A stretch of 64,000 bases of DNA from Pseudolysobacter antarcticus (GCF_004168365.1 NZ_CP035704.1:3038001-3102000); one strand, 5' to 3'; shown: positions 27,211 through 36,286, counted from the stretch's first letter. Numbers and translations: made by a program. Notes: generated from the sequence alone by a model not told the origin.

Positions 27211-27633
27211 TCAGCGAATACGCGCGGCGAGCGCGGTGCGCACCGCCGCGGGCGCGTGCAACGCACCGAGAACCTCGATCGATGCAATCGTTGCCAGCGC
27301 CAATTTCGCCGATACATCATCGGCAATTCGCACCAGGCCGACGACTTGGATATCCAGCATCTGTCGTTGCGCCTGCATGCGTTCAAGTTCACTGCGACGA
27401 ACATCGTGCAGGCCGAGAACCAACGTCCGGCGCGCTACGGTTCTTTTGATTTCTTCGCCATGCACCGTAAGTTGATTACGAATGGCGGTGCGGATCAGAT
27501 CGGTGCGATTGGAATAAAATCCTTCCTGCACCAGAAGGTCAATCTGACCGAGATCGACGACGCCCAAATTGATCGTGAGTTTTTCGGTATCGGGCGCGAC
27601 GCGCCTTGGTTCTGCAGTAGTGATCGTTTTCAT
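27211..27633 (-). CDS. Ribbon-helix-helix (CopG-type) transcriptional regulator
   Basis: 140 residues from the ATG at 27633. An ATG at 27672 would place the operator-like palindrome inside the coding region and adds residues unlike the family. The N-terminal part 'EKLTINLGVVDLGQIDLLVQEGFYSNRTDLIRTAIRNQLTVH' is a clear ribbon-helix-helix domain: a beta-strand with alternating residues, then two helices with the 'SNRTDLIR' turn. The C-terminal ~80 residues may be a ligand or oligomerisation part. It is predicted to bind the 24-bp palindrome nine bases upstream of its start and so autoregulate itself and the downstream esterase. Confidence 0.88.
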   Translation of the reverse strand: MKTITTAEPRRVAPDTEKLTINLGVVDLGQIDLLVQEGFYSNRTDLIRTAIRNQLTVHGEEIKRTVARRTLVLGLHDVRRSELERMQAQRQMLDIQVVGLVRIADDVSAKLALATIASIEVLGALHAPAAVRTALAARIR

Positions 27634-27641
27634 GACATCCA

Positions 27642-27665
27642 CATACCATCCATATGGATGGTATG
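27642..27665. promoter_or_regulatory. Perfect 24-bp palindrome, candidate operator of the RHH regulator
   Basis: CATACCATCCAT followed immediately by its exact reverse complement. It ends 9 bases upstream of the ribbon-helix-helix gene start, so it overlaps the ribosome-binding/promoter zone. Each half contains the direct repeat ATACC-ATCC. Ribbon-helix-helix dimers usually bind such inverted arrays cooperatively. Confidence 0.75.
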
Positions 27666-27758
27666 AAAACATCGATCACGAAAAATAGCAATCGGCAGAA
27701 CACCGATACTCGACCATGAATCGCATGAATCCGGGTAGGGGAACCTCGGGCTGCTTGG

Positions 27759-28130
27759 CTAAGCCTTGTGCCAGAAGCTGATCGCGAGCGCGCTCCAGCC
27801 GACCATCAAGGCCAAGCCACCGATCGGGGCGACGGCGCCGAAAATTTGCAAACCGGCGAGCGCGATCAGGTACAGGCTGCCGCTGAAAAATACGATGCCG
27901 ACGACGAAAGCCCAGCCGGCGATACGCAGCGGAAAATGCTCACGCTGCGCACTCAGTGCGGCGATACCGAGCAAGGCCAGCGCATGGTAGAACTGGTATT
28001 GCACGCCGGTCTGGAAGATTGCAAACGATGTGTCTGGAATCACACCACGCAAAGCATGCGTGCCGAACGCGCCAAGCATCACGGCAGTCAGGCCGAAAAA
28101 GCTGGCGATGATTCCGAAGCAACGTTGCAT
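27759..28130 (-). CDS. DUF423 (YgdD-like) inner-membrane protein
   Basis: 123 residues, four TM helices. The family signature is strong: 'GAFGTHALRG' after the first helix, 'FQTGVQYQFYHALALLGIA', 'FFSGSLYLIAL' and 'APIGGLALMVGW'. Function in the cell is unknown, as for the family. It lies alone between the regulator/esterase pair and the ABC cluster. Confidence 0.93.
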   Translation of the reverse strand: MQRCFGIIASFFGLTAVMLGAFGTHALRGVIPDTSFAIFQTGVQYQFYHALALLGIAALSAQREHFPLRIAGWAFVVGIVFFSGSLYLIALAGLQIFGAVAPIGGLALMVGWSALAISFWHKA

Positions 28131-28167
28131 GAGGTTTTCGCTGCCTGATCTTGCTCAAGATGGAATG

Positions 28168-28198
28168 GATACGGTGACGATTTTGCCGTCACCGTATC
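28168..28198. terminator. Hairpin downstream of the Gld-type ABC cluster
   Basis: GATACGGTGACG (28168-28179) and CGTCACCGTATC (28187-28198) form a perfect 12-bp stem with a 7-base loop. It lies between the end of the minus-strand cluster (28238) and the DUF423 start (28130), fitting a terminator for the cluster. No U-run is present. Confidence 0.55.
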
Positions 28199-28237
28199 GC
28201 GAATTTCCGAGGTCCGAGCAAAGCCCGGACGTCGCTA

Positions 28238-29545
28238 TTATAATTTTCCGTTCGGCATCGTCGCACCCGGGCCGACCAGCGTGTTCGGTTTTTTGCCGAG
28301 ATTTTTCGGATCGAGTTTGCTCTTGCCATCATCGAGTGGCTTGAGCATTTCATCCATGCTCTTGTTGATATTGGCGAACTTGTAAACCGGCAATACAAAT
28401 GACCAGCCGTCAAAGAGCTTGTTCAGATCAGCAACTTCCTTGTTGATCGCCGCCAGACGTTCGTTATGATCCTTGGCCGGATCGCTGATCGCGAGCGGCG
28501 GCGTGAGATCGGGCGCCGACTTCGCCGCTTCGGGCTTGCCATCAGCGGGCGCCTTGTCGCCAGCATCAGGCTTGGTTTGTTTGGCGTCGAACTGCTTGGC
28601 CTCGAACTGAGTCTTGGCAACGGCTTGATCGGTCTTGATCTGTATCTCTGCCGCGGTCGCATCCAGCGATGCCTTGAATCGCGCGTAGTCCTTGCCGTCT
28701 TTTTCCCAAGCCTGCACATCGACGATCAAACCGTCGTAAGCGACATAGTGCGCTTTGTATACTTTGTCGCCTGGTTCCGCATCTTTGGCCGGAAGCACGT
28801 CGTCGAAACGCAAACCCGCCAGTGTCGAAACCAGTCCGTTGGCGGCGAAATCCGAACTCGGTTCGCGACCTTTCGGCACATCGGCGAGCTTGTAATTGAC
28901 GTCGCCCGGCGCGGCCTTGGCTGCCTTCAGTACCTTGCCATCGGGCGCGGTCAGTACGACCTCGCGAAAACGCGCTGCCTGCACGTCGGTGAGTTCGTGC
29001 CGCAGCCAGTTCGGCGCGGATTTTTCTACCGTGATATTGCCCTTGGCCAGCCAGCTTTGCGCTTCGCTCGGCAAACGCACAAACGTGCCGCCACCGCCGC
29101 CGCCGTTGTAGTTGCCGACGATCAGCTTGACTGGCTGCGCCAGCCCGGCCAACTCCACCAGCACGCCCTTGGCATCTTTACCGGCAACATCCTCGACACC
29201 GAGTTCAGCGTAGCGATCCTTGTTCGAAGTTTTCTGCTCGATCAGCGTCGCGTCGGCGAGCTTGAGCAGGAATTCGCGCACCTTGATCAGGTCGGCGGGA
29301 TAGCCGGATTTCTCCGCCACCGTCCAACCGGCATCACCGCGCTTGAGCGTCGCCACGGGTTTGTTGTCGGCGCCGGTCAGGGTGATCTGGCTGACCTCGT
29401 TGACATGTTCGCGCAAGCCCGGCAGCAAGAAACGCGTCTGCTCGGTGGTTTCGTTCAGCGGCTTGTTCGAGTGATTCAACCGCACCGCCACCAGCAACGC
29501 GACCAGCGCCGCGGCAGCCAAGCCCAACAGGGTTTTGTTATTCAT
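28238..29545 (-). CDS. DUF4340 protein, partner of Gld-type ABC exporter
   Basis: 435 residues with an N-terminal TM anchor (TLLGLAAAALVALLVAVRL). A DUF4340 domain is visible in the middle: 'ITLTGADNKPVATLKRGDAGWTV', 'YPADLIKVREFLLKLADATLIEQKTSN', 'YAELGVED' and 'VKLIVGNYNGGGGGGTFVRL'. The C-terminal portion is a Lys/Gln/Ala-rich region and may be extended. Such proteins regularly follow GldF/GldG-like genes, as here (12-base gap). They are thought to be periplasmic-facing parts of the transporter. The exact role is unknown. Confidence 0.88.
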   Translation of the reverse strand: MNNKTLLGLAAAALVALLVAVRLNHSNKPLNETTEQTRFLLPGLREHVNEVSQITLTGADNKPVATLKRGDAGWTVAEKSGYPADLIKVREFLLKLADATLIEQKTSNKDRYAELGVEDVAGKDAKGVLVELAGLAQPVKLIVGNYNGGGGGGTFVRLPSEAQSWLAKGNITVEKSAPNWLRHELTDVQAARFREVVLTAPDGKVLKAAKAAPGDVNYKLADVPKGREPSSDFAANGLVSTLAGLRFDDVLPAKDAEPGDKVYKAHYVAYDGLIVDVQAWEKDGKDYARFKASLDATAAEIQIKTDQAVAKTQFEAKQFDAKQTKPDAGDKAPADGKPEAAKSAPDLTPPLAISDPAKDHNERLAAINKEVADLNKLFDGWSFVLPVYKFANINKSMDEMLKPLDDGKSKLDPKNLGKKPNTLVGPGATMPNGKL

Positions 29546-29557
29546 GTCCGTGCCCCC

Positions 29558-31414
29558 TCAGTTCGCCGCACGCTGCTGGCGTTTCCACCACGCAAAACCC
29601 AGCGCCAGCAGGATCACCAGCAACGGCATCAGGAAGATGTTGATCATCTTCAGGCGCGTGCCGAGCGACTCGATATCCGCATCCATCTGGCGCCGCACAC
29701 CGCGCAACTCCTTGCGGATTTCGAGCTTGCGATTCTGGAACTTGAGCAACTCACCCTGCTGTTCGGGCGAGAGGATCATCGCCTGATCCTTGCTCTTGCC
29801 CGACTGCAACTCGGTGAGCTTGCGTTCGGTCTCGTTGAGCTCCTGCTGCAACTGTGTTTCCTTGGTGCGGAAACGCTCATCCGCCGTGCGCTTGATGCGC
29901 TCGACCGTGGTGAACGGACGCTGCGAAGTCGCGCGACCGCGAATACTGATGAGCTCGCTCGATCCGGTCAGATTGTCCACCGTGTTGATGAAAAAATCAC
30001 CGTTGTTGGCGAACGCATTCGTGAGTTTCTGGCCGAAAAAATTCTGGATCTGCACCCACAACCGGTCGGTCAGCATGTCGGTGTCGGCGACCAGCACGAT
30101 CTGGCCATCATCCTTCGATTCGGCCAGATGGTCCTTGCCGGTTTTCTCCGGGAACGCGCTCTTGAACTTGCCCTGCAGGCGACCGGCGACGATGTACAAC
30201 TGGCCGGTCGGCTCGTAGCCGTTCAGCAACTGCTTCGGATCGGATAGCATCTTGAATCGCTCTGTCGCGACCGTCGTTGCATCCTTGCTGGTCTGGATCA
30301 GCGGCACCAGTTTCAGCGGGCTGTCCTTGTCGAGCTGGAAAAATCCGGCGCTCGACGTATTGATGGTCTGCAGCTTGGCCGTGGTCACGTCATCGGGATT
30401 GAGCGAGGCGCCGGTGAAGCCGAGAATGCCGACATGGCGGATCGGCGGCGCGCCCTGCGCGGTCGAAATTTGCAACGCATACGTGCGATCGAGCACGACC
30501 TTGTTCGGATCGTACAAAACGCCCCACGCCTTGAACAATTTCGGCAGGTCGGACGACTTGTTCGCCATCGCCGCAGCGGCCGGATTGCTCGGATCGGACT
30601 GCACCTGCTCGCTCTCCGCAATCGGATCGACGAACACCGCGAGATGACCGCCACGCAACACGAATTGATCGATCGCGTACAACGCATCGTCGGTCAGATC
30701 CTTCGGGTGAACCAGCACTAGCACGCTGATGTCCGGGTCGATCGTCTTCAGCGACGGCGCGCTGAGCTGACGCACATCGAACAACTGATCAAGCTGCTGC
30801 TGCACCGCCCACGGATCGCGCATCTGGCGTGTGCTCGGATCGAAGCCGGCGCTGATCGGCAGACTGCTGACGATGCCGACCACAGGTTTCTTGCTGATCG
30901 CCAGACCGTGGATGAGTTTGGCCACGTCATATTCGAGAAACTCCTCCTTGGCCGGATCGAGAATCGGAATCGCCGCCTTGCCGTTGGTCGAGTTGGTACC
31001 GGCCAGACCGAAGAAAAGGTTCTCGCCACCCTGCCCGACCGGAATCGCCTGCAGGCCGAGTGTGGTCGCGCGATCTTCGTCTTCCGAATACGGCAGCGGA
31101 TCGATCACATCGAGCTTGAGTTTGCCGCCGGCGCGCGCGGCCATCTCGTCGAGCATTTCACGCACGCGCGTAGCGTATGTGCGCAAGCCCTGATTGTTCT
31201 GCGTGCCCTTGTCAGAGAAAAAATAATACAGATGCACCGGCTCGTCGATTTCGCCGAGAATTTTCTTGGTGCCTTCCGAGAGTGTATACAGATGGTTGGT
31301 AGTGAGGTCCAGACGCGCGCCACGAAAAATCGCGTTGCTCAGCAGCACCACGGCCACGAACAGCACAGCGAGAATGGCGAGTGCGCTGCCGGTAAGAAGT
31401 CGTCGATTATTCAT
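29558..31414 (-). CDS. GldG-like ABC-transporter auxiliary protein
   Basis: 618 residues from the ATG at 31414; a start at 31468 would overlap the permease stop and add residues before the TM. An N-terminal TM helix (LLTGSALAILAVLFVAVVLLS) is followed by 'LTTNHLYTLSEGTKKILGEIDEPVHLYYFFS', 'YATRVREMLDEMAARAGGKLKLDVIDPLPYSEDEDRA' and 'VVGIVSSLPISAGF', the ABC_transp_aux/GldG pattern. Near the C-terminus there is a coiled coil (ERIKRTADERFRTKETQLQ to about the second 'ELNETERKLTELQSG') and a second TM segment (INIFLMPLLVILLALGFAW). It links the permease to the DUF4340 partner. Confidence 0.92.
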   Translation of the reverse strand: MNNRRLLTGSALAILAVLFVAVVLLSNAIFRGARLDLTTNHLYTLSEGTKKILGEIDEPVHLYYFFSDKGTQNNQGLRTYATRVREMLDEMAARAGGKLKLDVIDPLPYSEDEDRATTLGLQAIPVGQGGENLFFGLAGTNSTNGKAAIPILDPAKEEFLEYDVAKLIHGLAISKKPVVGIVSSLPISAGFDPSTRQMRDPWAVQQQLDQLFDVRQLSAPSLKTIDPDISVLVLVHPKDLTDDALYAIDQFVLRGGHLAVFVDPIAESEQVQSDPSNPAAAAMANKSSDLPKLFKAWGVLYDPNKVVLDRTYALQISTAQGAPPIRHVGILGFTGASLNPDDVTTAKLQTINTSSAGFFQLDKDSPLKLVPLIQTSKDATTVATERFKMLSDPKQLLNGYEPTGQLYIVAGRLQGKFKSAFPEKTGKDHLAESKDDGQIVLVADTDMLTDRLWVQIQNFFGQKLTNAFANNGDFFINTVDNLTGSSELISIRGRATSQRPFTTVERIKRTADERFRTKETQLQQELNETERKLTELQSGKSKDQAMILSPEQQGELLKFQNRKLEIRKELRGVRRQMDADIESLGTRLKMINIFLMPLLVILLALGFAWWKRQQRAAN

Positions 31415-31427
31415 TTGTGTGTGTTCC

Positions 31428-32162
31428 TCAATCAGCTTTCTTGAGGTCGATGACCACGGCGTTGGCATATAGCCAGACGCCGATCGTCGCCAGGAAATAA
31501 ATCATGTCACGCAGATCGATCACGCCTTTGCTGATCGAGGTGAAATGGCTCAGGAAACTCAAGCCCGCGATCGCATCGATCACACCCTGCGGAAAGAATG
31601 CGCGGAAAAAATCCAGTACCAGCGGCGTACCCGCAAGCAGGAACAGAAAACACACTGCCGCCGTCAAGATAAAGGCCACGACCTGATTGCGTGTCGCCGC
31701 AGAAATGCACGAACCGACGGCGAGAAATGCGCCGGCCATGAGGAAGCTGCCGAGATAACTCGCGAAGATCACGCCGTTATCGGGCGAGCCGAGATAATCC
31801 ACGGTGATCCAAACCGGAAACGTCAGCAACAAGGCGATGCCGATGAACGCCCACGCTGCGAGAAATTTCGCGAACACCGCCTGCCACATCGTCACGGGCA
31901 AGGTCAACAGCAATTCGATCGTGCCACTCTTGCGTTCCTCCGCCCACATGCGCATCGAAACCGCCGGCACAAGGAACAGATAAAGCCATGGATGGAAATT
32001 GAAAAACGGCTGCAGATCGGCCTGGCCGCGCTCGTAAAAACCGCCAAGATAAAACGTGAATGCACCGGCCAGCGCGAGAAAGATCACGATAAAAACATAC
32101 GCGACCGGCGTCGCGAAATAACTGCCGAGTTCACGTTTGAAAAGGGTCAGGATCGTATTCAT
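31428..32162 (-). CDS. ABC transporter permease (GldF-like)
   Basis: 244 residues with about six TM helices and the ABC-2 permease layout: 'FKRELGSYFATPVAYVFIVIFLAL', 'LVPAVSMRMWAEERKSGTIELLLTLPV' and 'LGSFLMAGAFLAVGSCISAATRNQVVAF'. The 'RMWAEERKSGTIELL' segment is the coupling-helix signature. It overlaps the ATPase gene by 4 bases. Substrate unknown; in Bacteroidota the homologues are tied to gliding, which need not apply here. Confidence 0.92.
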   Translation of the reverse strand: MNTILTLFKRELGSYFATPVAYVFIVIFLALAGAFTFYLGGFYERGQADLQPFFNFHPWLYLFLVPAVSMRMWAEERKSGTIELLLTLPVTMWQAVFAKFLAAWAFIGIALLLTFPVWITVDYLGSPDNGVIFASYLGSFLMAGAFLAVGSCISAATRNQVVAFILTAAVCFLFLLAGTPLVLDFFRAFFPQGVIDAIAGLSFLSHFTSISKGVIDLRDMIYFLATIGVWLYANAVVIDLKKAD

Positions 32163-33097
32163 GCCGCTGCCTCCTGCTGCTCACCTTGGGTGATGGTGCG
32201 GAACACTTCATCGAGTCGGCCGCTTTCGAGCTGCAGTTCGCTGACCGGAATTCCCTGCGCTTTGACCAGCTCGCTGACCGCGGCAAAAATCTGCCGGCCG
32301 GGTTTGGGGAAAGCCGTGATGCGATGATCCTGCGGATCGACTTCGACCGCCTCGACATCGGCAATGCGGCTCAGCGCTTCCCGAGTCGCCGTGACATTGC
32401 TCGTCGTCAGCGATACCGCCTGGTGGTAGCGCGAGCGCGCTTCGAGTTCGCTCGGCGTGGCATCGGCCAGCACCTTGCCATGCGCGATGATGATGGCGCG
32501 ATTGCAGACCTCGTGCACCTCTTCGAGGATGTGCGTGGAAATGATGATGATCTTGTCGCGCGCCATCGCGTTGATCAGCGCGCGCACTTCGTGTTTCTGG
32601 TTCGGATCGAGACCGTCGGTGGGCTCGTCCAGCACCAGCGCCTGCGGATCGTGCAGGATCGCTTGCGCTAGGCCGACGCGACGTTTGAAACCTTTCGACA
32701 AGGTTTCGATCGACTGATCGAGTACTGCGTTCAGATGCAGGCGTTCGATCACGTCATCGAGGCGTTGCTCGCGATGTTTGCCTTTCAGCCCGCGCACATC
32801 GGCAATGAAACTCAGAAATTTCCGCGGCGTCATTTCGCCGTAGCTCGGTGCACCTTCGGGCAGATATCCGAGCGCCTGCTTGGTCTGGATCGATTGCTTC
32901 TGCACATCGAAGCCACACACGCTGATGCCACCACTGGTCGGCGCGAGAAACCCCGCGATCATCTTCATCGTGGTGGACTTGCCGGCGCCATTCGGACCGA
33001 GGAAACCGAGCACCTGGCCGGGTTCCACCTTGAAACTGATGTTGTCCACGGCGGTGAACGCGCCGTAACGTTTGCTGAGTTGTCGGGTTTCTATCAT
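32159..33097 (-). CDS. ABC transporter ATP-binding protein (GldA-like)
   Basis: 312 residues. Walker A 'GPNGAGKST' is near residue 35-43, the Q-loop precedes 'LPEGAPSYGEMTPRKFLSF', the signature is 'LSKGFKRRVGLAQAI', Walker B is 'ALVLDEPTDGLDP', and the H-loop is 'ISTHILEEV'. The C-terminal ~90 residues form the regulatory extension typical of ABC-2 exporters. It is the first gene of the minus-strand cluster ATPase-permease-GldG-DUF4340; the promoter should lie in 33098-33231. Confidence 0.95.
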   Translation of the reverse strand: MIETRQLSKRYGAFTAVDNISFKVEPGQVLGFLGPNGAGKSTTMKMIAGFLAPTSGGISVCGFDVQKQSIQTKQALGYLPEGAPSYGEMTPRKFLSFIADVRGLKGKHREQRLDDVIERLHLNAVLDQSIETLSKGFKRRVGLAQAILHDPQALVLDEPTDGLDPNQKHEVRALINAMARDKIIIISTHILEEVHEVCNRAIIIAHGKVLADATPSELEARSRYHQAVSLTTSNVTATREALSRIADVEAVEVDPQDHRITAFPKPGRQIFAAVSELVKAQGIPVSELQLESGRLDEVFRTITQGEQQEAAA

Positions 33098-33231
33098 CGT
33101 CGTATCGCCATGGGTTGTTTCGTCGAGATAACAGCGGCTTCTGGCACGGCGCGCGGACCATACAAAGCGTGCCGGCCGGAGAATTTACAACATATTTTGC
33201 AAAAAGTTCCCGCGCCTGAAAAATCTTTCGC

Positions 33232-33261
33232 CGCAAAAACAAAGGCGGCCCGAAAGCCGCC
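33232..33261 (-). terminator. Rho-independent terminator of the SRPBCC gene
   Basis: Read on the minus strand, GGCGGC pairs with GCCGCC around a 6-base loop (33244-33261) and is followed by TTTGTTTTT. It lies 25 bases after the stop of the SRPBCC gene, a textbook intrinsic terminator. Confidence 0.85.
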
Positions 33262-33285
33262 CTGCTTGAATCAATGCAACAACAT

Positions 33286-34341
33286 TTATTGCGTCTGGAT
33301 CGGCAGATAAACGTTGAACGATTGCTGATCGTCGGCCGCGGCCGGATCGCTGGTCGTGAGTTCATCGAAGAACCGGCCCGTGCCGGTTTCGGTGGTGTCG
33401 TCGAACTTGTAACCGTGGGTCAACGCATACGCCTTGAGCATCAGGCGTACCAGCGGCAACTGTGCCGGCGAACCGGTGAACGTATTCTTGAGCGCCTTAC
33501 CGGCGAAGCTGTTCGCGACCTTGACCGGATTTTCCTCAGGCAAGTTGATGTCGTTGCGATCCACCGGCACGAGCACGTCGAAGCTGTAGGTATCGTCGCC
33601 CCAATTGGTGGTGACGGTGGTGCGCGGGCCATTTGCCGCGAGCTTGTTTTTCTTGATCACGTCGTTGATCAGGCCGGTGGCCTTGTCGGTGGCGTCGGCC
33701 ACTTCATCGAGCGAACGTTTGGCGCTGGTCGAAACCATCAGCACCGGCTTGGCCACGACATCGACGATCTCGATGACCGTATCCTTGTAATCCACCAGCG
33801 GCACGGTCGCCAGCGTGTTGGACAACTTGCCGAGGTTCAACTGAATCTGCGCAGCCGGATCGCCTTCGAGATACAAACCCGAATAACGTGCAAGCAGATC
33901 CCAGCCGTAATCGACATCGTAAGCCCAGGTGATCTTGACGGTCTTGCCGTTCTGCGTCGGCGCGAGATCGATCGTGTAGGCCTTGTTCAAGCCCTTCCAG
34001 TCGTTTTCGAGCAGCATCTTGACTTGCGTATCCTGCTGATCCGAATCGATCGTCAGGCTGCCGTTACCGATCTGCGGGCTGGTGCTGGCCCAATCGACTT
34101 TGGCGCCCTTGCCGCTCACGGGACCGGACGGCGTGAACTTCACGGCGGCATCGTAGCTGCTCAATGCGCTCCAGTTCGGATAGGTACTGAACCCATCAAT
34201 GGAGTCATACACCTGACGTGCCGGGTTGCTGATTTCGAGCGTGCGCTCGATATGACCGTGATTCGGCAAAGCAACGCCGAACAGCACAGCCAATATGAAT
34301 ACGATCACGATCGCAACGAAAAATTCTAACAGACGGATCAT
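33286..34341 (-). CDS. Membrane-anchored SRPBCC (polyketide cyclase-like) protein with effector-binding-like C-terminus
   Basis: 351 residues. One TM helix at residues ~3-26 (LLEFFVAIVIVFILAVLFGVAL). An SRPBCC domain follows: 'RTLEISNPARQVYDSIDGFSTYPNWSAL', ending near 'NLGKLSNTLATV'. The C-terminal ~140 residues resemble GyrI-like/AraC effector-binding domains ('TVTTNWGDDTYSFDVLVPVDR', 'GSPAQLPLVRLMLKAYALTHGYKFD'). The domain pair binds small hydrophobic ligands in other proteins; the ligand here is unknown. It is a single-gene unit closed by a terminator. Confidence 0.85.
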   Translation of the reverse strand: MIRLLEFFVAIVIVFILAVLFGVALPNHGHIERTLEISNPARQVYDSIDGFSTYPNWSALSSYDAAVKFTPSGPVSGKGAKVDWASTSPQIGNGSLTIDSDQQDTQVKMLLENDWKGLNKAYTIDLAPTQNGKTVKITWAYDVDYGWDLLARYSGLYLEGDPAAQIQLNLGKLSNTLATVPLVDYKDTVIEIVDVVAKPVLMVSTSAKRSLDEVADATDKATGLINDVIKKNKLAANGPRTTVTTNWGDDTYSFDVLVPVDRNDINLPEENPVKVANSFAGKALKNTFTGSPAQLPLVRLMLKAYALTHGYKFDDTTETGTGRFFDELTTSDPAAADDQQSFNVYLPIQTQ

Positions 34342-34601
34342 TCAACGTTCTCCAGGTGTTATCCAGCCCCGGCACAGTCTCCGCACGATTGCCGCCAAGG
34401 CGATCGCGGGGCGTGCCCGGCATGATTCGGCAGCCGCGACCTGACTCAAAGCAGGCACGCGCGACAGCCGAATCGCTGATGTTACTGACTCTCGCGCTGG
34501 ATGGCTATCTGCTGGCGACAATCCGATGGAATATTTGACAGAATCGTCCGCCGCAGTAGTGGCGTATTTGCGCCAAGGGCCGTTTCCGCCAGCTTTTAGG
34601 G

Positions 34602-35393
34602 CTATGCAGATGCGACGGCACTCGTGCGTGATCCGAGGCCAGATCGCATCAGCACACGCGCCAGAATGCCGCAGCCTGCAAGCGTCCACACGATCATCGC
34701 GCCGCTCGGCAAATCCAGCACCGCAGACAGCACCAGGCCCGAAACATAACCGCACGCACCAATCGCGTATGCCAGCGCCAGCCGGCGTGATGTTTTTGCG
34801 ATGCCGACCGTCGCCAGCGCCGGCACGATCAGGCTGGCGAATACCAGATAAACGCCGACCAGTTGCACCGATGCGGTAATCGCCAGCGCAAACAAACCGT
34901 AGAACAGCAGGCCAGACAAACGTCCGCGCCAGAACCACATCGCGGTGAGCAATATCGCCGACAGCACCGCAACCGGAATCAGCTGACCGATGCTGACCCA
35001 TAAAATCTGACCAACCAGCAAATCCTTCAGATGCTCGCCACCGTGCGGATTGTTCGCGAGCAGCAACAAGCTGCCGGTGGCCGCGAGCACAAACAGCGTA
35101 CCGATCAGCGGCTCCTGATAATCCGGCCACTTGCGATCAGTCCAGGTCAGCAAGGTGGCGCCGATCAAGGCGGCAATCGCCGCGGCGATTTCGACGCCGT
35201 AACCCTGCTCGTCCATGCCGAGATATTGCGCGAGGATCACCCCGAGCGCAGCAACCTGCGCAATCGCCAGATCAATGAAGATGATGCCACGCGCCAGCAC
35301 TTGCTGGCCGAGCGGCACATGCGTCGACAACACCAACAGGCCCGCAAGACACGCAGGCCCAAGAATGCTGAGTTCGAGTCCGTCCCAGTTCAT
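34602..35393 (-). CDS. Zinc/manganese ABC transporter permease (ZnuB family)
   Basis: 263 residues, seven to eight TM helices. Family motifs: 'LGQQVLARGIIFIDLAIAQVAALGVILA' (usual 'RxxxxxDAxxHxxxxG' position reads 'FIDLAIAQVAALG'), 'GQLIPVAVLSAILL' and 'LVGVYLVFASLIVPALAT'. It works with the binding protein whose stop it overlaps by 4 bases. No matching ATPase (ZnuC) lies in this window, so it must come from elsewhere. Confidence 0.92.
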   Translation of the reverse strand: MNWDGLELSILGPACLAGLLVLSTHVPLGQQVLARGIIFIDLAIAQVAALGVILAQYLGMDEQGYGVEIAAAIAALIGATLLTWTDRKWPDYQEPLIGTLFVLAATGSLLLLANNPHGGEHLKDLLVGQILWVSIGQLIPVAVLSAILLTAMWFWRGRLSGLLFYGLFALAITASVQLVGVYLVFASLIVPALATVGIAKTSRRLALAYAIGACGYVSGLVLSAVLDLPSGAMIVWTLAGCGILARVLMRSGLGSRTSAVASA

Positions 35394-36286
35394 TTCACCA
35401 CCGCGAGCAGTTTGTCGATGGTCGAGTCGAACAGACCGAACAGATCCTTGGCCTTGTCATCACCACCGACCGTGAACGGCAAGGTGATCGCCGGCACACC
35501 GGTATGTTCGGACAACCAATCGCCCGGCTTGGGATCCTGATACGCCGCACGCAGGATCGCCAGCGTGTTGGCGCTTTTGGTGATATCGATCAGGCTGGCC
35601 AGATGCGCGCTGGTCGGCGGCACGCCGGGCTTGGGTTCAAGCGCACCGATTTCGGTCATGCCCAACCATTGCAGCAGGTAGATCCAGCTGCCGTGATGTA
35701 CGACGACCTTGCGCCCCTTCAACGGCGCAGCCTTGGTTTCCCAGACCTTGATCGCCGCCTGCCAGCGTGTGCTGAAATCGGCCAGACGCTGCTGATAGAC
35801 CGCAGCCTTGCCCGGATCGAGTTCGATCAGACGCGCATCCACAGCCTTGGCGATCGCAAGCACGCGATACGGATCGAGCTGAAAATGCGGATTACCCTGC
35901 GGATGCACGTCGCCTTCCGAGCGATCGAGCTTGGACGGTTTTTCCAGCGTGACAATCTGCTCCGCGGCCATGAAATAGCCCGGACCCGACGCAACCTTCG
36001 AATTGCCAGCTTGGCGAATCAACTGCGGCAACCAGCCGATTTCCAGATCGGCACCGGAGCAAATCACGAGATCGGCACGGCGCACCTTCGCGATCAGACT
36101 CGGCTTGGCTTCGATCACATGCACATCCTGCAGCGCGGTCGTGCCGACATCCACCGTCACCGCATCGCCAGCGAGTTCGTGCACGAGCGCGCCCCACTCG
36201 GGCTCGCACGCAAATACGTTAAGCGCATGCGCATTCGGCGTGATGAATGTAAAAAGCAACAATGTGAAAAATGCGAACTTGTTCAT
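35390..36286 (-). CDS. Metal ABC transporter substrate-binding protein (ZnuA family)
   Basis: 298 residues with a signal peptide (MNKFAFFTLLLFTFITPNAHA). Cluster A-I substrate-binding fold: 'VFACEPEWGALVHELAGDAVTVDVGTT', the 'DVHVIEAKPS' metal-site His, 'ADLVICSGADLEIGWLPQL', the second site 'GNPHFQLDPYRVL', 'VVHHGSWIYLLQWLGM' and the acidic 'EHTGVPAITLP' end. The flexible loop is short ('EGDVHPQGNPHF') instead of a long His/Asp loop. Zinc is the best guess and manganese is possible. It sits between the porin (32-base gap) and the permease (overlap) in one operon. Confidence 0.92.
   Translation of the reverse strand: MNKFAFFTLLLFTFITPNAHALNVFACEPEWGALVHELAGDAVTVDVGTTALQDVHVIEAKPSLIAKVRRADLVICSGADLEIGWLPQLIRQAGNSKVASGPGYFMAAEQIVTLEKPSKLDRSEGDVHPQGNPHFQLDPYRVLAIAKAVDARLIELDPGKAAVYQQRLADFSTRWQAAIKVWETKAAPLKGRKVVVHHGSWIYLLQWLGMTEIGALEPKPGVPPTSAHLASLIDITKSANTLAILRAAYQDPKPGDWLSEHTGVPAITLPFTVGGDDKAKDLFGLFDSTIDKLLAVVK

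Noticed and set aside
28466-30247. Long plus-strand open frame (593 codons) opposite the DUF4340 and GldG-like genes
   Set aside because: It is antisense to two well-supported genes. Its translation has no family resemblance, and such frames are usual opposite GC-rich genes.
34342-35130. Minus-strand 262-codon frame overlapping the ZnuB-like permease
   Set aside because: The permease frame matches the ZnuB family; this alternative frame is Arg/Ala-rich without motifs.
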